Assembly (NCBI GenBank): GCA_945867285.1
Contig: CAMBHX010000006.1
Coordinates: forward strand, 1-26,992
Length of the DNA stretch: 26,992 nt
DNA from: Sulfuricurvum sp. IAE1
Lineage (GTDB): Bacteria > Campylobacterota > Campylobacteria > Campylobacterales > Sulfurimonadaceae
Direction of reading: 5' to 3'
The notes beneath the pieces are model-generated. The model had not been told where the DNA came from. It saw only the letters and a list, made by a program, of their open reading frames with translations, and did not search any database. Position 1 is the stretch's first letter. The number at the start of each line of letters is the position of its first letter. Shown piece after piece: positions 14,757 to 21,851 of the stretch. Both the position numbers and the translations under genes were made by a program.

Positions 14757-16148
14757 TTACGCTTTTGGTTTTGTCATCTCTTCTGCAATAACATATTTAT
14801 CAAATTCTTCACCGCTTAACAGTCCAAGTTCAATCGTTGTCGCACGAAGAGTTGAATTATTTTTATGGGCTGTTTTAGCAATTTTAGCTGCATTTTCATA
14901 ACCGATATACGGATTAAGTGCCGTTACTAACATTAATGAATTATTCAAATAATGGTCAATTTGATCACGAACAGGTTCAATACCGACGGCACAATTATCA
15001 TTAAAGGAATTCATAGAATCTGCTAGCAAACGAACCGATTGCAAAAAGTTGTACGCAATAACGGGTTTGAAAACGTTAAGCTCAAAGTTTCCTTGACTCG
15101 CTGCAAAACCGATAGCTGCATCATTACCCATAACCTGACATGCCACCATAGTGACTGCCTCAGATTGCGTAGGATTAACTTTACCTGGCATAATAGATGA
15201 ACCTGGCTCATTTTCAGGAATAGTCAACTCACCTATTCCACAACGTGGACCTGATGCCAACCAACGAACATCATTAGCAATTTTCATCATATCGGCCGAT
15301 AATGCTTTAAGTGCACCATGAGCAAACACCAATGCATCATGAGAAGTAAGTGCATGGAATTTATTGGGAGCAGTAACGAAATCATGCCCTGTAAGCTCAC
15401 ACAATTTTGCCGCAACTCTTTCTCCTAGCTCTGGATGAGCATTAAGACCAGTACCAACAGCCGTACCACCAAGTGCCAACTCACGTACTGGCTCTAATGC
15501 TACTTTTGCCATTTTTTCACATTTGTCCAGCATCTCGACCCAGCCACTAATCTCTTGACCCAATGTCAATGGAGTAGCATCTTGGAGGTGTGTACGTCCA
15601 ATTTTAACAATACTCTCAAATGCAACAGCTTTTGCGTTCAATGTTGCACGTAGTTTTGCAATGGCAGGCAAAAGACGAGTCTCCACAGCAATAATTGCCG
15701 CTACGTGCAATGCTGTAGGATATGTATCGTTGGAACTTTGTGATTTATTGACATCATCATTGGGGTGAACCAATTTTTGTGTACGGTAATCACCGCCCAA
15801 AATCTCAGTTGCACGAGATGCCAATACCTCATTATTGTTCATATTGGATTGTGTACCTGAACCCGTTTGCCATACTACTAGAGGATAATGAGCATCCAGC
15901 TTGCCCGCTAACATTTCATCAGCTGCTGCTGCAATAGCATCTGCTTTTTCTTTCGACAAAAGACCTAAATCACAGTTAACCAAAGCAACCGCTTTTTTCA
16001 AGTACGAAAATGCACGAGTAATCTCGTAAGGCATTTTCTCCTCTCCGATTTCAAAGTTCTCCAACGAACGCTGTGTCTGAGCTCCCCAATAGGTATTGTT
16101 AGGTACCTTTATTTCGCCCATTGTATCTTTTTCAATTCTGTAATCCAT
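14757..16148 (-). CDS. fumC: Fumarate hydratase, class II
   Basis: Interconverts malate and fumarate without an Fe-S cluster. TGSGTQSNMNNNEV (95-108), GRTHLQDATP with His187, and GSSIMPGKVNPTQ (316-328) with the catalytic serine pair 317-318 are the fumarase/aspartase signatures. The NPTQ after the signature loop and the N-terminal DYRIEKDTMGEIKVP favour fumarase over aspartase. At 463 residues it is of normal length. Class II is notable because many anaerobes of this group use class I fumarases. The ATG lies 2 bases after the mdh stop. Confidence 0.95.
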   Translation of the reverse strand: MDYRIEKDTMGEIKVPNNTYWGAQTQRSLENFEIGEEKMPYEITRAFSYLKKAVALVNCDLGLLSKEKADAIAAAADEMLAGKLDAHYPLVVWQTGSGTQSNMNNNEVLASRATEILGGDYRTQKLVHPNDDVNKSQSSNDTYPTALHVAAIIAVETRLLPAIAKLRATLNAKAVAFESIVKIGRTHLQDATPLTLGQEISGWVEMLDKCEKMAKVALEPVRELALGGTAVGTGLNAHPELGERVAAKLCELTGHDFVTAPNKFHALTSHDALVFAHGALKALSADMMKIANDVRWLASGPRCGIGELTIPENEPGSSIMPGKVNPTQSEAVTMVACQVMGNDAAIGFAASQGNFELNVFKPVIAYNFLQSVRLLADSMNSFNDNCAVGIEPVRDQIDHYLNNSLMLVTALNPYIGYENAAKIAKTAHKNNSTLRATTIELGLLSGEEFDKYVIAEEMTKPKA

Positions 16149-16150
16149 GT

Positions 16151-17107
16151 TTATTCCCCTTTAAAAAATTGATTTTTATGTAACGTGTCGATAAGCGACT
16201 GTACTGATGCACACGATCCAGCAAACATCGCTTTTTCAGCATCATCGAGCGTTACTTCAATGATCTTTTCAACACCATTAGCACCCAACATAACAGGCAC
16301 ACCACTCACTACATCACTAAATCCATACTCACCTTCAAGATAAACCGCACAAGGATGGATTTGCTTGGTGTCCTTAAGTATTGCATCAATCATAATAGCC
16401 GTTGCTTTTGCAGGAGCATAATATGCTGAACCTGTTTGTAACAATGCAACAATCTCTGCCCCACCTTTACGTGTACGATTGACAATTTCATCTACTTCGT
16501 TTTGAGTCAACAAATCAGAAAGAGGAACACCTGCAACTGTAGAATAACGTGGCAATGGAACCATATCATCACCATGCCCACCCATAACAGATGCACGGAT
16601 TTGTCCGCCACCATAACCTAGTTTCTCTTGAATAAAAGCAGCCATTCGTGCGCTATCCAAGAGTCCTGCCATCCCCAATACTCTAGAACGATCAAATCCA
16701 CTCTCACGAAGTGCCACATAGGTCATAGCATCCAAAGGATTAGAAACCATGATAATAATTGCATTGGGAGAATATTGTTTAATATCTGCAACTACCTCAC
16801 GAGTTACATTAGCATTAATCATCAACAAGTCATCTCGGCTCATCCCTGGCAAACGAGGACTTCCAGCAGTGATAACAATAATATCACAATCTGTTAAATC
16901 TGATGCTTTTTGCGCTACACTCACAACTGTATGGCTACGAACTGCCGCGGCTGCTTGAGACATATCCAAGGCTTTTCCTTGTGCAATCTCCATCTTGTTG
17001 TCACGCAATATAATCTCATGACATGCGCCGTTCATCGCCAGCGAATACGCAATGGTTGAGCCAACATTACCTGCTCCAACAATCCCAACACGTTTACCTT
17101 TAGTCAT
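16151..17107 (-). CDS. mdh: Malate dehydrogenase (NAD+, LDH-like type)
   Basis: Interconverts oxaloacetate and malate. The Rossmann loop is GAGNVGST (11-18), with Asp36 in LRDN as the NAD+-selecting acid. The catalytic pair is His178 (GGHGDD) and Asp151 (LDSARM). Substrate-binding arginines are Arg85 and Arg91 in SPRLPGMSR, and Arg154. An arginine at position 85, where lactate dehydrogenases have glutamine, marks it as malate dehydrogenase. At 318 residues it belongs to the LDH-like MDH group. A GAGGA site precedes the ATG, and a strong double hairpin separates it from icd upstream. Confidence 0.95.
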   Translation of the reverse strand: MTKGKRVGIVGAGNVGSTIAYSLAMNGACHEIILRDNKMEIAQGKALDMSQAAAAVRSHTVVSVAQKASDLTDCDIIVITAGSPRLPGMSRDDLLMINANVTREVVADIKQYSPNAIIIMVSNPLDAMTYVALRESGFDRSRVLGMAGLLDSARMAAFIQEKLGYGGGQIRASVMGGHGDDMVPLPRYSTVAGVPLSDLLTQNEVDEIVNRTRKGGAEIVALLQTGSAYYAPAKATAIMIDAILKDTKQIHPCAVYLEGEYGFSDVVSGVPVMLGANGVEKIIEVTLDDAEKAMFAGSCASVQSLIDTLHKNQFFKGE

Positions 17108-17142
17108 TAAAAATCCTCATTTGCATATTTCAAGACATTTTT

Positions 17143-17190
17143 ATCATCTTGTTTATGAAGAGATCTGTTTCTCTTCATAAACAAGATGAT
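17143..17190. repeat. Perfect 21-bp inverted repeat between icd and mdh
   Basis: Bases 17143-17163 and 17170-17190 are exact reverse complements around a 6-base loop (TCTGTT). In the minus-strand transcript this makes a 21-bp RNA stem in the leader of mdh, about 36 bases before its start. No T run follows on the minus strand, so it is not a normal terminator there. An RNA-processing or stabilising element fits better; this is inference. Confidence 0.85.
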
Positions 17191-17208
17191 TTTGGCCGAA
17201 GCCAAAAT
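17189..17208 (-). terminator. UUCG-loop hairpin just after icd
   Basis: ATTTTGGC and GCCAAAAT form a perfect 8-bp stem. On the minus strand the loop is TTCG closed by a C-G pair, the especially stable cUUCGg tetraloop. It begins 5 bases after the icd stop codon. No U run follows; the next bases start the 21-bp hairpin. It may pause or partly terminate, or mark a 3' end after processing. Confidence 0.45.
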
Positions 17209-17213
17209 AAAGC

Positions 17214-19388
17214 TTAGATTGAAGCGATAATAGCGTTCAATGTAGCTGATGGACGCATTGCAGCTGTTGCTTTTGCGAAATTAGGGTGGAAGTAACCTCC
17301 GATATCTTGTGGTTTACCCTCTACTGCCAAGAGTTCTTCCATGATTTTTGCTTCATTATCAATAAGTGCTTTTGCAACTGGTGCAAATTTAGCTGCTAAT
17401 TCAGCATTGTCACCTTCTGCAATAGCTTTTGCCCAATACTGCGCTACAAAAAAGTGCGATGCTTTATTGTCAGGCTCACCCGCTTTACGACCAGGCTCTT
17501 TTGAATTATCAAGATAAGCATCATTAGCTTTATCAAGACCAGCAGTCAAAGCTACAAGGTTAGCATCAGAGTGTTTATTTCCAAGGAAACGCAACGACTC
17601 AGCCAATGCCAAGAACTCACCCAATGAATCCCAACGCAAGTGTCCTTCTGCCAAGAATTGATCAACGTGTTTAGGAGCAGATCCGCCTGCACCTGTTTCA
17701 TACAATCCACCACCTGCTAGCAATGGAACGATAGAGAGCATTTTAGCTGATGTTCCAAGCTCAAGGATTGGATACATATCGGTCAAGTGGTCACGAAGAA
17801 CGTTACCTGTTACTGCGATTGTATCAAGACCTTGACGGCTACGAGTGTTGGTAAATCGTGTAGCACTGGTGATGTCCATGAATTGGATATCCAAACCAGT
17901 CGTATCATAATCTGCCAAATATGTTTTTACTTTTTTGATCATTTGAGCATCGTGTGCACGATTTTCATCCAACCAGAATATCGCAGGGATTCCCTCAAGA
18001 CGTGTACGTTCAACCGTCAATTTTACCCAGTCACGGATTGGGATATCTTTGGCACGAGACATACGCCAAATATCACCAGCTTCACACTCAAAACTCATCA
18101 ACACTGTACCGTCTTCACTTGTTACAGTAACAGTACCCGCTTCTGGAAGTTCAAAGGTTGTAGGATGAGAGCCGTATTCTTCTGCTTTTTGAGCCATAAG
18201 ACCAATATTTTGCATGGTACCCATAGTTGTTACATCGTACTGACCGTGTTTAACACAATCAGCTACCATCTCAGCGTGGAACATTCCGTAAGTTGAATCA
18301 GGAATAACAGCAACACATTCTACAGCTGCACCAGTTCTATCCCATTGTTTTCCACCTTCACGTACTACAACTGGCATAGAAGCATCGATGATAATGTCAT
18401 TGGAAGCATTGAAATTTGTTGTTCCTTTATCAGAATCAACCATTGCAAGCTTTGGAGAATCGGATTCAAGTGCGCTCAAGAAATCTGCTTTAATTTCAGC
18501 TTCTTTTGCATGACCTTTGATTTTTTTCTCAAGATCTGACATACCAAGATTTGGATTGACTTTTAACTCTTTGAACGTATCAGCGTGTTTTGCAAAAACA
18601 TCTGCAAAAAAGGTACTAAACGCATAACCAAACATAATTGGATCAGAGATTTTCATCATAGTTGCTTTGAGGTGAACTGACCACAATACACCATTTTTCT
18701 TTGCATCTTCAATTGTCTTTTTATAGAAAGCTTTGAGTGCAGAAACCGACATAAATGTACCGTCAAGAACTTCGTGTGCAACCGCATTGATCGTTTTGAG
18801 CTCTTTACCATTTAATGCGATAGTTACTTTTTGATCTTTGTCAACAGTAACTGATTTCTCATTTCCATAGAAATCGCCTTTTCCTTCCATATGTGCTACA
18901 TATGCTTTTGAATCAGCAGCAAATGCTCTTAGTTTGTGTGGGTTTTTCTTAGCAAAGTTTTTAACTGCTTTAGCCGCACGACGATCTGAGTTACCTTCAC
19001 GCAAAACCGGGTTAACCGCTGAACCTAAACAAACACTGTATTTTGCTTGAAGTGCTTTTTCTTCATCATTAGCTGGGTTTTCAGGATAGTTAGGAATATC
19101 ATACCCTTGACCTTGGAGCTCTGCGATACAGTCTTTTAATTGACCGACAGAAGCAGAAATATTAGGCAGCTTGATAATGTTTCCGTCTTCTTGAAGAACA
19201 ACTTCACCCAATTTTGAAAGTTCATCTTCTGCAAGACCCATGGCTGCAAGAACACGACCTGCAAGTGAAATATCACTGGTTACTACTTCAACACCCGCTG
19301 CTTGGGTGAACGCGTTTACTATAGGGAGGAGCGAATACGTCGCCAATGCCGGTGCTTCATCAATTACTGACCAAATGATTTTTGCCAT
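17214..19388 (-). CDS. icd: Isocitrate dehydrogenase, monomeric NADP+ type
   Basis: Interconverts isocitrate and 2-oxoglutarate plus CO2 with NADP(H). At 724 residues without relation to the usual dimeric form of about 400, it belongs to the monomeric family best known from Azotobacter. Signatures seen are IIWSVIDEAPALATYSLLP at the N-terminus, PVLREGNSDRRAAK (127-140) with isocitrate-binding residues, HLKATMMKISDPIMFG, and GTSAKMLSIVPLLAGGGLYE. In the reductive TCA cycle it would work as a reductive carboxylase; monomeric enzymes are known from other such organisms, for example Chlorobium. The start follows a good CAGGAGA site. A TATCAT box upstream and hairpins downstream suggest it can be transcribed apart from mdh. 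Confidence 0.96.
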   Translation of the reverse strand: MAKIIWSVIDEAPALATYSLLPIVNAFTQAAGVEVVTSDISLAGRVLAAMGLAEDELSKLGEVVLQEDGNIIKLPNISASVGQLKDCIAELQGQGYDIPNYPENPANDEEKALQAKYSVCLGSAVNPVLREGNSDRRAAKAVKNFAKKNPHKLRAFAADSKAYVAHMEGKGDFYGNEKSVTVDKDQKVTIALNGKELKTINAVAHEVLDGTFMSVSALKAFYKKTIEDAKKNGVLWSVHLKATMMKISDPIMFGYAFSTFFADVFAKHADTFKELKVNPNLGMSDLEKKIKGHAKEAEIKADFLSALESDSPKLAMVDSDKGTTNFNASNDIIIDASMPVVVREGGKQWDRTGAAVECVAVIPDSTYGMFHAEMVADCVKHGQYDVTTMGTMQNIGLMAQKAEEYGSHPTTFELPEAGTVTVTSEDGTVLMSFECEAGDIWRMSRAKDIPIRDWVKLTVERTRLEGIPAIFWLDENRAHDAQMIKKVKTYLADYDTTGLDIQFMDITSATRFTNTRSRQGLDTIAVTGNVLRDHLTDMYPILELGTSAKMLSIVPLLAGGGLYETGAGGSAPKHVDQFLAEGHLRWDSLGEFLALAESLRFLGNKHSDANLVALTAGLDKANDAYLDNSKEPGRKAGEPDNKASHFFVAQYWAKAIAEGDNAELAAKFAPVAKALIDNEAKIMEELLAVEGKPQDIGGYFHPNFAKATAAMRPSATLNAIIASI

Positions 19389-19420
19389 TAAGGGTCTCCT
19401 GTCATTTTTTGTATGGTGTT

Positions 19421-19426
19421 ATGATA
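19421..19426 (-). promoter_or_regulatory. icd: Candidate -10 box for icd
   Basis: On the minus strand TGCTATCAT gives an extended -10-like element 33 bases before the icd ATG, in the 102-base gap after mltG. No clear -35 is seen. Confidence 0.35.
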
Positions 19427-19490
19427 GCACTACTACAATAACAAAGGTGTGCTTATATTAGCTATTTGGGCTCAAAAGAGTTCACTTGTT

Positions 19491-20486
19491 TCATTTTGTA
19501 GCATTAATAATGTTTTTATGGTGTGTAGAAAAGTAACTACTGTAGACATGTTCCCCATTTTTACCCCGTACAAAATAGAGATAATCGGTCTTTTTTGGTT
19601 TTAAGGCAGCTTGGATTGCTTCACGGCTTACAGTACATACCGGAGCTTCTGGGAGACCTTTTCGTTTATAGGTGTTATAGGTTGTTTTATCGGTACGTAT
19701 GCGTTTAGCGGTAACTTTTTGATGAGAATATTCTCCATAATTGAGTGTACCATCCATCTGTAAACGCATACCTTTTTTCAAACGATTTTCAATAACAGAA
19801 CTTACCATAGGCATATCTGACACCGAAGCGGCCTCTTTTTGAATCACCGACGCAATTGTTACTATTTGTAACCATTCATCTTTATTATACCCGTCAGTTA
19901 ATTCTTTAGAAAGCTTTTCATGTTGTATTTGAGACTGTTCCAATAAAAACTCCACTAATTTCTCTTCACTTAATCCATGAGGAATACTGTAGGTATCAGG
20001 AAAGAAAAGACCCTCCTCAAGTGATGCTTGACTATCATACGCATCGTGTAATTTATCGCTATCTAAATTCAAAGAATCCGCTAGTTGATCCAAAAAGACC
20101 GTTGTTGTCTCTCCTGGAATGAGCGTAATAGTTTGAGTGATAGCTTTGGCTTTGGTTAAATGAGTGAGATATGCAATACGTGATAGATTTTCAACGGGAA
20201 TAGTTATCCATCCATGCTGTGGTTGGCCCAATAAACGTAAGATAAAGACATCTATTTTATAAAGCCTTACTCCTTGACCTTGAAGATGTGCTATGCTTTT
20301 AAAAGCTGATCCTTGTGGGATGTAAACGATTTTTGGTGATTTTATAGGGATAAGTAAATAAATCGTGAACGTAACCACAATTCCCAAGACTATTAAAACA
20401 ATCCATTTTAATTTACTGACTCTTTTTTTTCTTTTATTAATCTTCTTAACAGGCTGTTTTTTTATTCTCACAGAAGGTTTTACCAT
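19491..20486 (-). CDS. mltG: Endolytic murein transglycosylase MltG (YceG-like)
   Basis: Cuts nascent glycan strands near the inner membrane and so limits their length. The 331-residue protein has a very basic N-terminus, one TM helix (about 27-46), a LysM-like N-terminal periplasmic part and the YceG catalytic domain with LEEGLFFPDTY (156-166), IASVIQKEA (211-219, catalytic Glu218) and LQMDGTLNYG (242-251). The first glutamate of the usual EKE is a glutamine, which also occurs in active relatives. It follows the Lol permease after a 168-base gap containing a TATACT box (minus, 20528-20523), so it may have its own promoter. Confidence 0.92.
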   Translation of the reverse strand: MVKPSVRIKKQPVKKINKRKKRVSKLKWIVLIVLGIVVTFTIYLLIPIKSPKIVYIPQGSAFKSIAHLQGQGVRLYKIDVFILRLLGQPQHGWITIPVENLSRIAYLTHLTKAKAITQTITLIPGETTTVFLDQLADSLNLDSDKLHDAYDSQASLEEGLFFPDTYSIPHGLSEEKLVEFLLEQSQIQHEKLSKELTDGYNKDEWLQIVTIASVIQKEAASVSDMPMVSSVIENRLKKGMRLQMDGTLNYGEYSHQKVTAKRIRTDKTTYNTYKRKGLPEAPVCTVSREAIQAALKPKKTDYLYFVRGKNGEHVYSSYFSTHHKNIINATK

Positions 20487-20654
20487 TTCTCATCTCAAAT
20501 TTGGGGATATAAAGCTAGAGAAAGTATATCTAAAATGGGATAATAGGCTCCATATTAATATTATATTAATCGATTTAAGTCACCATAAAAGTGATAATAA
20601 ACCTCTAAGTCTCACTCTTTACAACATTTTCCCTAATGAAAAAAAAGAAATAGA

Positions 20655-21851
20655 CTACTCATTCCTCAAAACAGTCAATACATCCACATCAGATGCTTTT
20701 TTGGCGGGATACCATGCACTGGCAATTACAATCACAAACGCACCGATAATGATCGAGAAAAAATCAACCACTGTTAAATCCAGTGGAAGGGTAGAAGTAG
20801 GATAAACATCCGTAGGCAATGAAATAATCTCAAATGTTCCCAATACCCATATCCCTAAAAATCCAAGAATTGACCCTGTAATAATCCCTAGCATCCCAAT
20901 GACAACCCCTAGAATCAAAAAGACTCTTTTAACTTCTTCTTTGGATGCTCCTAATGAAATTAGTAATGCAATCTCACTACGACGATTCATCACTGTCATG
21001 AGCAATGAAGAAATGATATTGATAGCAGCTATGAGAATAATGAGCATAAGAACAATAAACAGTGCCATTTTTTCCATCTTCAGTGCGGCAAAAAAGTTAC
21101 CATTATCCTCCCACCATCCACGTACCATTATCGACTCACCAAGAGCTTTTTTGATGGGGACAATATCTTCTTCAGGATTAGCTGAATAAACGTGAATACC
21201 ATCATATATCCCCTCAGGTACACCCAAAATCTTTTGCATTGATTCCAAGGTCGTGTACGAGTACCCTTTGTCATACGCACTTAATCCTGAATCAAATACC
21301 GCAGTGCTTTTGAGACGTTTCATCTTGGGGGTCATCGATACACCACTGGGATCGAGCTGGGTAAAAATATAGGTCAGTTTTGTAGAAGTTGGGACGAGAT
21401 ACTCTTCTAACAATGCCTGCCCATTCATCACTTCAAAACCTATGGGAGTATGTTTGGTAAGACCAAGTGCAATCACTTCATTAACTTTTGCTTCACGGGC
21501 AAAATCAACCCCAAAAATATAACCACCTTCAAGCATCTCATCATGGCGACATAAAACCGATGCATTGAGATACGGGCTAAAAAAAAGGTTTGGGAATTTT
21601 TTTTCAAGGGTCGTAAGTGTTTCGTAGTTAACTTCACCAAAAAATTTAGGCTGTATTGTTATTGGATAGTTCATCACCATGAGCTTTTTTTTGAACTCAT
21701 TATCAAAACCATTCATCAGTGCCATAGCAACAATGAGCACCATTACCCCAAGGGCAATACCTAAAAATGCAAGCAGTGCAGAGAGAAAAATAAAAGGTTG
21801 TTCTTTATCAAAGCGTAAAAAACGTTTAACGAGATAGCCAACGATACTCAA
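20655..21851 (-). CDS. ABC transporter permease, LolC/LolE (FtsX) family
   Basis: Probably the inner-membrane permease that releases lipoproteins to LolA. The 398-residue protein has four TM helices (about 20-45, 262-288, 308-338, 362-382) with a large periplasmic MacB-like domain between the first and second, as in LolC and LolE. FLRFDKEQPFIFLSALLAFL near the N-terminus and RRSEIALLISLGASKEEV, the coupling segment, are typical. The start is taken as TTG at 21851, with AAGGGA 12 bases upstream; it overlaps the secA TGA (TTGA). An ATG at 21926 would add 25 residues read from within secA, which fit no family member. Only one permease is seen, so a homodimer is likely. No ATPase gene (lolD) is in the window. 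Confidence 0.85.
   Translation of the reverse strand: MSIVGYLVKRFLRFDKEQPFIFLSALLAFLGIALGVMVLIVAMALMNGFDNEFKKKLMVMNYPITIQPKFFGEVNYETLTTLEKKFPNLFFSPYLNASVLCRHDEMLEGGYIFGVDFAREAKVNEVIALGLTKHTPIGFEVMNGQALLEEYLVPTSTKLTYIFTQLDPSGVSMTPKMKRLKSTAVFDSGLSAYDKGYSYTTLESMQKILGVPEGIYDGIHVYSANPEEDIVPIKKALGESIMVRGWWEDNGNFFAALKMEKMALFIVLMLIILIAAINIISSLLMTVMNRRSEIALLISLGASKEEVKRVFLILGVVIGMLGIITGSILGFLGIWVLGTFEIISLPTDVYPTSTLPLDLTVVDFFSIIIGAFVIVIASAWYPAKKASDVDVLTVLRNE

Noticed and set aside
14757..16148. The class II lyase could be aspartate ammonia-lyase.
   Set aside because: NPTQ after the GSSIMPGKV loop and the N-terminus fit fumarase, as does the position beside mdh and sucC.
16151..17107. The LDH-like dehydrogenase could be a lactate dehydrogenase.
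   Set aside because: Arg85 in the substrate loop marks malate specificity, and the neighbours are TCA cycle genes.
17787..18296. Open frame of 169 codons on + opposite icd.
   Set aside because: Shadow of icd, with improbable Cys/His/Thr-rich composition.
19830..19855. Loss of the first Glu in the MltG active-site segment (IQKEA).
   Set aside because: The catalytic Glu218 is the second acid of the motif and is present; Gln at the first position occurs in other family members.
20558..20578. AT-rich palindromic stretch (TATTAATATTATATTAAT) upstream of mltG.
   Set aside because: Low-complexity AT sequence forms such palindromes by chance in a low-GC genome; there is no U run or conserved operator to support a site.
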